Shown here: positions 47,796-55,832 of the stretch, piece by piece | How positions within the stretch are numbered: the stretch's first letter is position 1 | Layout: each line of letters opens with the position of its first letter | NCBI RefSeq assembly: GCF_014196495.1 | Contig: NZ_JACIDT010000002.1 | Span: 248,001-312,000 of the forward strand | Length of the DNA: 64,000 nt | From: Sphingobium jiangsuense | Lineage (GTDB): Bacteria; Pseudomonadota; Alphaproteobacteria; Sphingomonadales; Sphingomonadaceae | Reading direction: 5' to 3' | Program-made: the position numbers and the translations under genes | The notes under the pieces: model-generated | The model's input: only the letters and a program-made list of their open reading frames with translations | Database searches by the model: none | What the model was told of the DNA's origin: nothing

Positions 47796-48949
47796 CCTGC
47801 GATAAGCTGGACGAGCATTATCTGGCGGTCCACCGGCCCACGACCGCCGAACAGGATTGCTATAGCGTTCCCGAGGCGATGGCCGATTATTGGCTGGAAC
47901 ATGGCAGCAAGCAGATCAGCGCCGATCCGATCAAGGCCCGGCTCAAGCTCATGTCCCGCTTCCTCGACGCGGAAGCAGACGCCGGGCGTCTGATAGATCC
48001 GTTCCTGCCCGACCATCTGGACGATCGCTTCCTTGAGCGCTTCCGGGAATGGGCGCTGGCCGATCCGATCATCGCCCGGAAGAAGGACGAAAGTGGAAAC
48101 TGGATCGAGGGGAAGCGCCGCAAGCGCTCTGCATCCACGGTCGAGGAAAGTATCATCCAGCTCAAGGCGGCGCTCAACCACGCGTTCAATTCTCGCCGCC
48201 TGCGCTATGTGCCACCCCTCAAGCACAAGACCCGCGATCAGGTGACGCCGGAGCGGACCTATCGCCTCTCGGTCGACGCGATCGCTGAGCTGCTGGATTA
48301 TTCCATCCGAGGGGCGGGCAATTACAACGGGCACGCCGATAGGTTGCTGCCGCTGCGTCGCTATCTCATTGGCGCGATCACGACTCTGGCCCGGCCCGAC
48401 GCGGTTCTGGACATGGGCGTCGCCCGCGAACGAGGCCAATGGATGCAGAACGAGCGCCGGTTCGCGCTTAACCCGGAAGGGCGTCTTCAGACCAAGAAGG
48501 TCCGCCCGGTCATGCCGGTGGTCGACCTGCTGCATTCATGGCTTAGCGCGACCGATGAATGGCTGGTGTGTGGCGAGCGGACAACCTTCGACCCGGACCA
48601 GCAGATCGACCTGATCGAGCAATACAAGGTCGCCAGCGTCAAGAAGGGGTGGCTGGGCGCTCGCGAGAAGCTTGGCATCCCCGACGGCTGGGGGCCGAAG
48701 CTACTGCGCCACAGCATGGCGACGATCCTCGCAAACCGACGCGTCGACCTCATAGAGCTGGAAATCGCGCTGGGGCACCGCCCTTTGGGCAAGACGTCCA
48801 GCCGCTATGCGATCTTCGATCCTGACTATCTCAGCACCATCCGCGACGGCATCGAGGACGTTGTGAGCGACCTCACCAAGAAGGTCGGCCCGGCGCTTCA
48901 CGCAAAACTCACGCAAGGACATGAGAATATTGCCGTGCTTCGGGCGTGA
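47630..48949 (+). CDS. int: tyrosine-family site-specific integrase
   Basis: This 439-residue recombinase starts MATEKGGIYQRGEFWLDYV. An N-terminal SAM-like core-binding region lies around 90-200 (PIKARLKLMSRFLDAEADAG). The catalytic domain has Arg in TLARPDAVLD, LLRHSMAT, GHRPLG and the Tyr in SRYAIFD. The place of the usual HxxR His is occupied by Lys (KLLR). It sits 37 nt from the tRNA-Val CCA end, the standard arrangement for an integrase at attR. It is the last gene of the long rightward operon. Confidence 0.92.
   Translation: MATEKGGIYQRGEFWLDYVRGAGGKPSSANWYIWWYDAAAGRNQRKSTGTADVRLACDKLDEHYLAVHRPTTAEQDCYSVPEAMADYWLEHGSKQISADPIKARLKLMSRFLDAEADAGRLIDPFLPDHLDDRFLERFREWALADPIIARKKDESGNWIEGKRRKRSASTVEESIIQLKAALNHAFNSRRLRYVPPLKHKTRDQVTPERTYRLSVDAIAELLDYSIRGAGNYNGHADRLLPLRRYLIGAITTLARPDAVLDMGVARERGQWMQNERRFALNPEGRLQTKKVRPVMPVVDLLHSWLSATDEWLVCGERTTFDPDQQIDLIEQYKVASVKKGWLGAREKLGIPDGWGPKLLRHSMATILANRRVDLIELEIALGHRPLGKTSSRYAIFDPDYLSTIRDGIEDVVSDLTKKVGPALHAKLTQGHENIAVLRA
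48898..48916. promoter_or_regulatory. candidate integrase arm-type sites, right end
   Basis: TCACGCAA occurs at 48898-48905 and 48909-48916, starts 11 bp apart, inside the last codons of int. The same 8-mer, also in a pair 11 bp apart, is found near attL (7361-7379). They probably flank the core in attP. Role inferred. Confidence 0.5.
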
Positions 48950-48984
48950 AAAAGCCCGCTAAGTCCTTGGACTTGCGGGCCTTT
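48950..48984 (-). terminator. phage-borne terminator for the restored tRNA-Val
   Basis: GCCCGC (48954-48959) and GCGGGC (48975-48980) pair around a 15-nt loop, with TTTTT following on the minus strand. It lies directly after the tRNA CCA end. It is only partly similar to the chromosomal terminator at 7184-7218 (the loop is alike but stem bases differ), so the phage supplies its own copy. It also ends the integrase transcript. Confidence 0.7.
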
Positions 48985-49032
48985 CATGGTGGGCGTGGCA
49001 AGGATTGAACTTGCGACCCCTACGATGTCAAC
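48982..49032. repeat. attR: 51-bp att repeat within intact tRNA-Val
   Basis: Identical to 7216-7266. It spans the tRNA from the anticodon loop to past the CCA end. The phage carries this part so the host tRNA remains functional after integration. Confidence 0.93.
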
Positions 49033-49061
49033 ATAGTGCTCTACCACTGAGCTACACGCCC
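48987..49061 (-). tRNA. tRNA-Val (anticodon GAC)
   Basis: This 75-nt tRNA has encoded CCA (48987-48989), acceptor GGGCGTG / CACGCCC, and an anticodon stem CTATG / CGTAG around TTGACAT, giving anticodon GAC (codon GUC). The D arm GCTC-AGTGGTAGA-GAGC is normal when read in full, and the T loop is TTCAATC. The 3' half derives from the prophage att site. Confidence 0.95.
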
Positions 49062-49076
49062 TCACCGGGAGACGCG

Positions 49077-49105
49077 CAGTTAGCCTCGATCGGCTGTTTG
49101 CGCAA
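49077..49105 (-). promoter_or_regulatory. promoter of tRNA-Val
   Basis: On the minus strand TTGCGC (49100-49105) and TAACTG (49077-49082) are 17 bp apart, with the -10 ending 15 nt before the tRNA 5' end. Both boxes are imperfect but well placed. Confidence 0.5.
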
Positions 49106-49192
49106 GCCCTGATTGAAGTCTTGCGGCATTTTTTTTAGGGGCGGAACGGCGATGGATTGTCGCGATGGAAAATGCAGGACGGGGGCGCGGAA

Positions 49193-50527
49193 ATGGTGAA
49201 TATGGCGATCACGAGGGACGGCCCGCCACAGGCGCCGGTCCGCTGGTACGGCCATCTTTACGTGCAGGTGCTGATCGCCATCGCGGCGGGCGTGCTCGTC
49301 GGCGTCCTCGCGCCCGCGACGGGGGAGGCGCTGCAACCGTTGGGCGATGCGTTCATCAAGCTGGTGAAGATGATCATCGCCCCGGTCATCTTCCTGACGG
49401 TCGTCACCGGCATCGGCGGGATGACCGAGCTGTCCGGCGTCGGCCGGGTCGCGGGCAAGGCGTTCTTCTATTTCATCACCGTATCGACGCTGGCGCTGGT
49501 GGTCGGCCTGATCGTCGCCAATGTGACGCAGCCGGGCGCGGGGATGAACATCGATCCGGCCTCGCTGGATGCGTCGCGCATCGCCCAATATGCCGAGAAG
49601 GCGCATGAAAACAGCCTTGTCGCCTTCCTGCTCGATATCATCCCGGCGACGCTGGTCGCGGCGGTGGCCGACGGGCATATCCTTCAGGTGCTGTTCGTCG
49701 CGATATTGTTCGGCATTGCGCTGACGATGATCGGCGAGAAGGCGCGGCCGCTGATGGAGCTGTTCGATTCGGCCAGCCATGCGGTGTTCCGGCTGGTGGC
49801 GATATTGATGAAGGCCGCGCCGGTCGGCGCCTTCGGCGCGATGGCCTTCACCATCGGCAAATACGGCCTCGGCGCGCTGGCCCATCTGGCCGGGCTGGTC
49901 GCAACCTTCTACCTCACCTCGCTGCTGTTCGTGCTGATCGTGCTGGGCGTGATCGCGCGGATGGCGGGCTTTTCGGTGTGGCGGCTCATCGTCTATCTGC
50001 GGTCAGAACTGCTGCTGGTGCTGGGCACCTCGTCGTCCGAGGCGGCGCTGCCCAGCCTGATCGAGAAGATGGAGCGAGCCGGGTGCGAGAAGGGCGTGGT
50101 CGGGCTGGTGGTGCCGACCGGCTACAGCTTCAATCTCGACGGCACCAACATCTATATGACGCTGGCGGCGCTGTTCATCGCGCAGGCCACCAATGTCGAG
50201 CTGAGCCTTGGGCAGCAGGTCGCGCTGCTGCTGATCGCGATGATCAGTTCCAAGGGCGCGGCCGGGGTGACGGGGGCGGGCTTCATCACGCTGGCGGCGA
50301 CGCTGGCGATCGTGCCTTCGGTGCCCGTCGCCGGGATGACGCTGATCCTCGGCGTCGACCGCTTCATGAGCGAATGCCGCAGCCTCACCAATTTCGTCGG
50401 CAATGCGGTGGCGACGGTGGTGGTGTCGGCGTGGGAGGGCAAGCTCGACCGCCAGCGGCTGGACGCGGCGATGCGCGGCCATCCGATGCCGGTGACGGAG
50501 AATATGGAAGCGATTATCGAAGATTAG
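49193..50527 (+). CDS. dctA: C4-dicarboxylate transporter, DctA family
   Basis: This 444-residue dicarboxylate/amino acid:cation symporter (DAACS) shows the family signatures [40 protein letters not shown] and [23 protein letters not shown], and has eight probable membrane helices plus re-entrant hairpins. It imports succinate, fumarate and malate with protons or Na+. The ATG at 49193 is chosen; 49202 is possible. It lies just beyond the tRNA-Val gene, so before integration it was the tRNA's neighbour on this side. Confidence 0.92.
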   Translation: MVNMAITRDGPPQAPVRWYGHLYVQVLIAIAAGVLVGVLAPATGEALQPLGDAFIKLVKMIIAPVIFLTVVTGIGGMTELSGVGRVAGKAFFYFITVSTLALVVGLIVANVTQPGAGMNIDPASLDASRIAQYAEKAHENSLVAFLLDIIPATLVAAVADGHILQVLFVAILFGIALTMIGEKARPLMELFDSASHAVFRLVAILMKAAPVGAFGAMAFTIGKYGLGALAHLAGLVATFYLTSLLFVLIVLGVIARMAGFSVWRLIVYLRSELLLVLGTSSSEAALPSLIEKMERAGCEKGVVGLVVPTGYSFNLDGTNIYMTLAALFIAQATNVELSLGQQVALLLIAMISSKGAAGVTGAGFITLAATLAIVPSVPVAGMTLILGVDRFMSECRSLTNFVGNAVATVVVSAWEGKLDRQRLDAAMRGHPMPVTENMEAIIED

Positions 50528-50691
50528 GGTCGATCGACATTCAGCCCATGCGGGCCTGCAAATCGCGCTTTTCTGCGCTTCGGTGCTCACGGACCTTTAA
50601 GTCCGCTGCGCTCCGATGCTCGAAAATCACAATTTTGACCTACGGTCGCCTTCGGCTTCGGCTCCACCTGAACTGAATGTCGATCGACCCT
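50526..50691. mobile_element. MITE-like element with 19-bp perfect inverted ends
   Basis: A 166-bp element begins AGGGTCGATCGACATTCAG and ends with its exact reverse complement. It carries internal short dyads such as GGAC-CTTTAA-GTCC. No coding capacity is present. The left end overlaps the last two bases of the dctA stop codon. It lies between the convergent dctA and cpdR genes and can fold into a long hairpin, so it may also act as a bidirectional terminator. No target duplication is evident. Confidence 0.65.
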
Positions 50692-50709
50692 GCGCCGGAG
50701 GGAGGGCGC

Positions 50710-51084
50710 TTAAAGGCCCTTGGCGCTTTCGAGGCCGAAGATGCGGTCGACCTCCAGCACCAGATCGCGCAAATGGAAGGGCTTGGACAGGACCTTGGCC
50801 TGCGGCACCGCATTGCCCGCCTTCAGCGTGACGGCGGCAAAGCCGGTGATGAACATCACACGCATGTCGGGTGCGACCCGCGCGGCATGCTGGGCCAGTT
50901 CGATGCCGTCCATTTCCGGCATCACGATGTCGGTCAGCAGCAGGTCGAACGATTCGGCTTCCAGCAGCGGCAGCGCGGCCGTGCCCCGGTCGACGGGGCT
51001 GACGTCATAGCCCGCCCGTTCCAGCGCGCGCGCCAGATATTGCCGCATCGCGTCATCGTCTTCCGCCAGCAAAATACGGATCAT
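50710..51084 (-). CDS. cpdR: CpdR-like single-domain response regulator
   Basis: This 124-residue receiver domain starts MIRILLAEDDDAMRQYLARA (acidic pocket EDDD), has the phospho-accepting Asp in LLLTDIVMPEMDG, Thr/Ser in VMFITGFAA and Lys in VLSKPFHL. It has no output domain. CpdR in Caulobacter directs ClpXP proteolysis of cell-cycle proteins including CtrA; its phosphorylation comes from the CckA-ChpT relay. Linkage to a formylglutamate amidohydrolase is common in alphaproteobacteria. Start at 51084. Confidence 0.85.
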   Translation of the reverse strand: MIRILLAEDDDAMRQYLARALERAGYDVSPVDRGTAALPLLEAESFDLLLTDIVMPEMDGIELAQHAARVAPDMRVMFITGFAAVTLKAGNAVPQAKVLSKPFHLRDLVLEVDRIFGLESAKGL

Positions 51085-51170
51085 CGACCCTTGCACCTCT
51101 TTTTCCTTTGCCACGAGTGCTGCCAGCCGACATGCACCCTGTCAATGCACGTCAGCTTATGCTTTGCATT

Positions 51171-51179
51171 TGTGGATAA
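51171..51179. promoter_or_regulatory. consensus DnaA box in the cpdR / amidohydrolase gap
   Basis: TGTGGATAA is the exact complement of the DnaA box TTATCCACA. It lies in the 157-nt gap between the divergent cpdR and amidohydrolase genes. A single site could allow DnaA to influence these genes; it may equally be chance. Confidence 0.4.
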
Positions 51180-51241
51180 GCGCTTAACATGGCGGGACGA
51201 AACGCGGAAAAACGGATGGGACCAGGCGAGAAGCAGGCGCG

Positions 51242-52147
51242 GTGAGGAATGTGACAGGCAGCATGGAGCCGTGGGCCGCCGGTCCTCTGTTCGAATGGCG
51301 CGGGGCGGGGCCGGGCGAGGGCGCGGCGGGGCCCGTGCTGCTGTCCGTTCCCCATGCCGGGCGGGCTTACGCTCCGGCTGTCCTCGCCCGCAGCCGCATG
51401 GGCCTCTCGCACCTGCAACGGCTGGAGGACCGCCATGCCGACCTGCTGATCGAGGATCTGGCGGCGCGCGGCTGTCGCGCGCTGGTGGCGCGGGTGCCGC
51501 GCGCGGTGATCGACCTCAACCGCGATCCGCGCGATATCGACCCGGTGCTGGTTCACGGCATCCCGCATGGCGAGCCGCTGATCCAGAGCGCCAAGCAGCG
51601 CGGGGGGCTGGGCCTCTTTCCGCGCAGCCTGCCGCGATCGGGCGACCTGTGGCGCGGCGCCATGGGCTGGGACGAGGCGAGCAGCCGCATCGCGCAGATG
51701 CACCGGGCCTATCATGGCGAGCTGGAGCGGTCGCTGGACCGCCTCTGCCGCCATCATGGGCAGGCGCTGCTGGTCGACGTGCACTCCATGCCGCCGCTGC
51801 TTCCCTCCGGGCGGAACGGGGAGCGGGCGGACGTGGTGATCGGCGACCGGTTCGGCGCGTCGGCCTCCGCGCGCCTCTCCGAAATGGCCGGGTCCGTGCT
51901 GCGGGCGGAGGGGCTGCGGGTCGCGCTCAACCATCCCTATGCCGGGTCCTATCTGATCGAGCGGCACGGGCAGCCGGGGCGTGGGCGGCATGCGCTGCAA
52001 ATCGAGATATCCCGCGACCTCTATCTGGACGGGGCGCTGGAGGAACCGGGCGCCGGGCTGGCGCGGATGCGCGGGGCGCTGACGCGGCTGGTCGAGGCGC
52101 TGGAGCGCGAGCTGAGTCGCGACCGCTGGTCCGAAGCCGCCGAATAG
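51242..52147 (+). CDS. N-formylglutamate amidohydrolase family protein
   Basis: This 301-residue protein has the family pattern: LLSVPHAGRAYAP (metal His), DRHADLL, DLNRDPRDIDP, and VDVHSMPP with a second metal His. The enzyme releases formate from N-formyl-L-glutamate, the last step of one histidine degradation route. Here, next to cpdR rather than hut genes, its role may differ. It starts at GTG 51242 and is divergent from cpdR. Confidence 0.85.
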   Translation: MRNVTGSMEPWAAGPLFEWRGAGPGEGAAGPVLLSVPHAGRAYAPAVLARSRMGLSHLQRLEDRHADLLIEDLAARGCRALVARVPRAVIDLNRDPRDIDPVLVHGIPHGEPLIQSAKQRGGLGLFPRSLPRSGDLWRGAMGWDEASSRIAQMHRAYHGELERSLDRLCRHHGQALLVDVHSMPPLLPSGRNGERADVVIGDRFGASASARLSEMAGSVLRAEGLRVALNHPYAGSYLIERHGQPGRGRHALQIEISRDLYLDGALEEPGAGLARMRGALTRLVEALERELSRDRWSEAAE

Positions 52148-52517
52148 CGGGACGAGTGACGCGCCAGATGCGCGGGGGTGCGAGGCCGTCGGGGCGGGTG
52201 ATGCCGGGCTGTGGCGGGAAGGCCGAAAAAGCCGGGATTTTCCAGTACATCCACCACAAAACAAAGAACCACCCTATGCAAGCATAGGGTGGCCAGGTTC
52301 AGGGAGGAGACGCCCTCAAGAGAAGGCGTCCATGCTGTGCCCGAAAGGGGAACAGGCACCAGCACAGTGTTTAATTAAGGGAGGTGGCGTGATTTTTCAA
52401 CCACTCTTGGCCGACTATCGACGCAGCCCGCCCCGTTTTTTTCTGTCCATCCGTGGAAATGACAGGGCCTATATTCTTGAAATGGCGGAAAACCGCTCTT
52501 TTTTAACATATGAAAAA
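52148..52517. other. non-coding interval with an 11-bp palindrome
   Basis: No convincing gene lies between the amidohydrolase and the SapC-family gene. The palindrome CCACCCTATGC-AA-GCATAGGGTGG (52269-52292) would form a very stable hairpin, but there is no T tail. It may end the amidohydrolase message or be a protein-binding site. Confidence 0.45.
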
Positions 52518-52546
52518 ATACGCCCCCGAACCGATCGGGGGCGTAT
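52518..52546 (-). terminator. Rho-independent terminator after the SapC-family gene
   Basis: ATACGCCCCCGA and TCGGGGGCGTAT form a perfect 12-bp stem with a 5-nt loop, followed on the minus strand by a run of six T. It lies 93 nt beyond the stop of the SapC-family gene. Confidence 0.8.
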
Positions 52547-52638
52547 TAAATTCGCTGAACTGAAGGCCCGGTGCCCCGGCGACGCCTTTTTCGGGCCGGA
52601 TCATCCGAATCCGGCCGGGCGACTCCGGGCGTGGGCGG

Positions 52639-53421
52639 TCAGGCGGCGGGCGCGGGGGCCGGGACGTTGGGCAGCTTGCCCTGCTCGACCTGCTGCTGGA
52701 AAATCTCGCGCATCAGCTGAAGCGAGAAGAGGTGCGTATGGATCAGCGGCAGCATGCCGTTCTGGTTGATCTTGCGCAGCTGGTCGCCGCGCAGTTCGCG
52801 CAGCTTTTCCTCGTTCACCATGCCGAAGCCGCGATAGACGAACGGCTGGTCGTTGTTCGGCATCTGGATCGCCACTTCGCCGTCCATGATGAGGCCCAGT
52901 TCCTTCAGGTCCTTCATGAACATAGAGGTGCGCTGGGCGGCCTGCTCGAATTCCTCGCAGAATTTGAGGATGCCCTTGGTGATCTCGGTCGGCTGCTTGT
53001 TCTCGTCGAGCAGCGGCTCGCCGTCCTCGAACTCGCCGATCCAGTCGACGCTGGGGTCGAAGCAGAGCGACAGCTCGTCATTGTCGGGGCGCAGCTTCGC
53101 CAGCATCCACGGATAGCGGCGCACATAGGCAGGCACATAGGCCGGGCCGCGCAGCTTGCCTTCCTCGTCGAGGAAGGTGTTGACCCCTTCGTTCAGACCC
53201 ATCAGCGCCAGCGGCACCGGATCCTCGCCCGCCGAGAAGATGATCGGCACGAAGCGCTGGGCGGAAACGAACTCGTCGATGGTCAGCGGGACCGCGTGCT
53301 GATCCTTCAGGAAGGGCGCGGCGTCGATCGGCCGGATGCGGTGGTTCGCATGCTCGTTGCTGTTGAGCGGCACGAGGTCGTTATAGAAAATCGGCAGATT
53401 GGCATTCGGCGCGCTGGCCAT
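52639..53421 (-). CDS. SapC-family protein
   Basis: This 260-residue protein has the SapC pattern: N-terminal FYNDLVPLNSNEHANHRI, FVSAQRFVPIIFSAG, VPAYVRRYPWMLA and EFEQAAQRTSMFMKDLKELGL. The family is named after Campylobacter S-layer-linked genes, but its biochemical role is unclear; in alphaproteobacteria it often occurs near TonB receptors. The start MASAPNANLP is preceded by GGAGACG. Single-gene transcript ended by a strong terminator. Confidence 0.85.
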   Translation of the reverse strand: MASAPNANLPIFYNDLVPLNSNEHANHRIRPIDAAPFLKDQHAVPLTIDEFVSAQRFVPIIFSAGEDPVPLALMGLNEGVNTFLDEEGKLRGPAYVPAYVRRYPWMLAKLRPDNDELSLCFDPSVDWIGEFEDGEPLLDENKQPTEITKGILKFCEEFEQAAQRTSMFMKDLKELGLIMDGEVAIQMPNNDQPFVYRGFGMVNEEKLRELRGDQLRKINQNGMLPLIHTHLFSLQLMREIFQQQVEQGKLPNVPAPAPAA

Positions 53422-53532
53422 AATCGTCTCCATGATGCTGAACGGGCCACGATGTTGAACGGGGTGCCCGCCTGTCGCTCGCGGGCGCCGGGAAGGCTCG
53501 CTTGCGACCGTCAGGGGCTGGCGATAAATGCC

Positions 53533-54987
53533 TCAGCCTTCCGATGCAAGCGGGATGAGCTTTTCCGGGTTCATGATGCCGCGCGGATCGAACGCCTGCT
53601 TGATCGCGCGCATCGCCCACAGTCGCGCGGGCGAGGCGAGGCGGCCGAGCTCCGCCCGCTTCATCTGGCCGATGCCGTGCTCGGCGGAGATGGAGCCGCC
53701 CGCGGCCTCCACCGCGTCATGGACGAAGCGGCTGATCTCCTTGCCCTGCCGGGCGATCCACGCCGGGCCGTCGGCGGTGCCCTTGGGCGCGCGGACATGG
53801 AAATGGACGTTGCCGTCGCCCAGATGGCCGAAGGAGGAAGCGGTGGTTCCGGGGAAGCGTGCCTGCGCGGCTTTCGCGGTTTCCACCATATAGTCGGGCA
53901 TCGCCTCCACCGGCACGCTGATGTCGAATTGCAGCGCCGGGCCCTGCGCGCGCTCCGCCTCCGATATCGATTCGCGCAGCCGCCAGAAGGATTGCGCCTG
54001 CGCCTCGTTCTGCGCGAGCGTGGCGTCGAGGCCGCGCCCGCTTTCCAGAAATTCGCTCAGCGCCGACAGGATTCGCTGTTCCCCCTGCGCGCCGTCAGCG
54101 GCCTCGCTCAGGTCGAACTCGATCAGCACATGCCAGGGCGAGGGCGTCCCGATCGGCGAGCGCGTGCCGGGAATGTGGGAGAGCACATGGCCGAGGCAGT
54201 CGCCCGCGATCACCTCGAACCCCTCGATCGTCTGGCCGAAGCGCCGTTCCAGCAACCGCAGCAGCGCGAGCGCGTCATGCGGCCTTTCGACCCCGACCCA
54301 GGCCGTCGCGGTGCGGGTGAGCGCGGGGACGAGGCGCAGCGTCGCCGCCGTGACGACGCCCAGCGTCCCCTCCGCGCCGATCAGCAGGTGGCGGATGTCA
54401 TAGCCGCGATTGTCTTTCTTGAGCGGCTCCAGCCCCTCATAGACCTCGCCATTGGGCAGCACCGCCTCCAGCCCTTCGACCAGCCCGCGCATCGTGCCGT
54501 GGCGCAGCACCTGCGTGCCTCCCGCATTGGTGGAAACCAGCCCGCCGATGGTCGCCGAGCCCTTGGCGCCGAGGCTGAGCGGGAAGCGGCGTCCGGCCGC
54601 TTCGGCGGCCTCGTGCAGGGTGGAAAGGATCACGCCTGCCTCGCACACCGCGCGGTTATGCTCCGCGCTGAGCGAGCGGATCGCGTTCATGCGGCGCAGC
54701 GACAGGATGAGCGCGCGCCCATTGGCCGGCGGGGTGGCGCCGCCGACCATCGACGTGTTGCCGCCTTGCGGCACCAGCGGAATTGCCTGCTCCTGCGCCA
54801 GCGCGACGACGGCGGCGACCTCCCGCGTGGTGGCGGGGGCGAGGATCGCGGGGCTCTGCCCATGGAAGCGTCCGCGCCAGTCGGTCAGCCAGGGCGCGAT
54901 GGCGTCGGCGTCGGTGATGAGGCCCTTGGGGCCGAGAATGGCGTGTAACCGTTCGAGGGGGATTGCCGGGGAGGAGGGATTGCTCAT
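53533..54987 (-). CDS. FAD-binding oxidoreductase, D-2-hydroxyacid dehydrogenase (GlcD/D2HGDH)-like
   Basis: This ~484-residue flavoprotein has the FAD_binding_4 signature VPQGGNTSMVGGATPP and the PP-loop neighbourhood KGSATIGGLVSTNAGG. The C-terminal oxidase cap has SFGHLGDGNVHFHV, SAEHGIGQMKR and FDPRGIMNPEKL. Such enzymes oxidise D-2-hydroxyglutarate, D-lactate or glycolate and pass electrons on to ETF or quinone. The exact substrate cannot be told. Start ATG 54987; 54996 is a possible extension. Confidence 0.87.
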   Translation of the reverse strand: MSNPSSPAIPLERLHAILGPKGLITDADAIAPWLTDWRGRFHGQSPAILAPATTREVAAVVALAQEQAIPLVPQGGNTSMVGGATPPANGRALILSLRRMNAIRSLSAEHNRAVCEAGVILSTLHEAAEAAGRRFPLSLGAKGSATIGGLVSTNAGGTQVLRHGTMRGLVEGLEAVLPNGEVYEGLEPLKKDNRGYDIRHLLIGAEGTLGVVTAATLRLVPALTRTATAWVGVERPHDALALLRLLERRFGQTIEGFEVIAGDCLGHVLSHIPGTRSPIGTPSPWHVLIEFDLSEAADGAQGEQRILSALSEFLESGRGLDATLAQNEAQAQSFWRLRESISEAERAQGPALQFDISVPVEAMPDYMVETAKAAQARFPGTTASSFGHLGDGNVHFHVRAPKGTADGPAWIARQGKEISRFVHDAVEAAGGSISAEHGIGQMKRAELGRLASPARLWAMRAIKQAFDPRGIMNPEKLIPLASEG

Positions 54988-55141
54988 GGCCGGCATATTG
55001 TCGCAATTCACCTGCTGTTCAACAGCGCTTGTCTATGCCCGGATGGATTCTGCGTTTTCCGTGATTTTTGGGCGGCATTGTTTCCACTTGCGAAATCGCT
55101 TTAATGGGGTGTGTCGTCGCGACCTGTAGACGCGAAAAAGG

Positions 55142-55714
55142 GTGATCGTGATCTTGGTGCCTTTTCTGCTGCTGTCCGTTTCGATCCCCGCCGTTGCATC
55201 CGTGACGGAAGGCGGGGCAGGGGCCCGCGACTCCGGTTTCCCGCCCGCCGTTGCCCGTGCTCCTGCTGCTGTCCCAGCTGCTGCGATGCCGCCGGTCGAG
55301 CTGGCGCAGATGACGATCGAGCAGCGCGTCATCATCCGCGTGCCGATGGTGCGGCCGGGCCTGCCGCCGCCGGACATGCAGCGCCCGCGCCGCCGCGGCG
55401 ACCCGCTGCCGCCCGCGCCCGCGCCGCCGCAGGCGATGAAGTGGGAGGAGCGCAAGGGCCCGAAATGCGTGCAGCTCGCCCAGCTGCGGGCGGCGGCGAT
55501 CACATCGTCGCGCGGCGTCGATCTGATGCTGCGCGACGCAAGCCGCCTGCGGGCACATCTCAGCCGTGAATGCCGGCCGGAGGCGCTCTATTCCGGCTTC
55601 TACATCCAGCCCGATGACGATGGTTCGCTCTGCGCCGGGCGCGACCGTCTGCTGGCGCGCAGCGGCGCCAATTGCACGATCACGGAATTCAAGCGGCTGG
55701 TGCCGGACAAGTAG
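55142..55714 (+). CDS. secreted Pro-rich protein, 190 aa, unknown
   Basis: A GTG start gives a signal peptide (VILVPFLLLSVSIPAVASV) and then a Pro/Ala-rich region (about 25-100). A more ordered C-terminus follows, with Cys in KGPKCVQLAQ, SRECRPE, SLCAGRD and NCTITEF. The Cys pattern suggests disulphides in the periplasm. The C-terminal motif CRPEALYSGFYIQP is shared by many small sphingomonad proteins by my recollection. Function unknown. Confidence 0.68.
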   Translation: MIVILVPFLLLSVSIPAVASVTEGGAGARDSGFPPAVARAPAAVPAAAMPPVELAQMTIEQRVIIRVPMVRPGLPPPDMQRPRRRGDPLPPAPAPPQAMKWEERKGPKCVQLAQLRAAAITSSRGVDLMLRDASRLRAHLSRECRPEALYSGFYIQPDDDGSLCAGRDRLLARSGANCTITEFKRLVPDK

Positions 55715-55832
55715 GGGGACGTTTTCTTCACCTCTCCCGCATGGATTTTCTTGACAATATCGCCTTTTTTGACAATGGCCCGCGATTATAGCGGGGCATG
55801 GTGCCTGGCGTTTCGGATTCCGGGAAAACTGG

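Larger units (their letters stand above)
7216..49032. mobile_element. HK97-like siphovirus prophage integrated in tRNA-Val
   Basis: The element is bounded by 51-bp identical direct repeats. The right copy lies in an intact tRNA-Val(GAC) gene and the left copy is its detached 3' part. Between them are integrase, repressor, primase, terminases, HK97-type portal, ClpP-like protease, capsid, connectors, tail tube, tape measure, tail tip and lysis genes. No essential structural class is obviously missing and the large genes are open, so the prophage may be functional. A frameshifted microgene at 35922-36053 is the only clear blemish. Confidence 0.95.

Noticed and set aside
52332..52769. 145-codon plus-strand frame downstream of the amidohydrolase
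   Set aside because: It crosses the strong terminator at 52518-52546 and runs antisense into the SapC-family gene; no domain or ribosome site.
52732..54948. 738-codon plus-strand frame across the SapC and flavoprotein genes
   Set aside because: It runs antisense through two well-supported genes and shows no domain.
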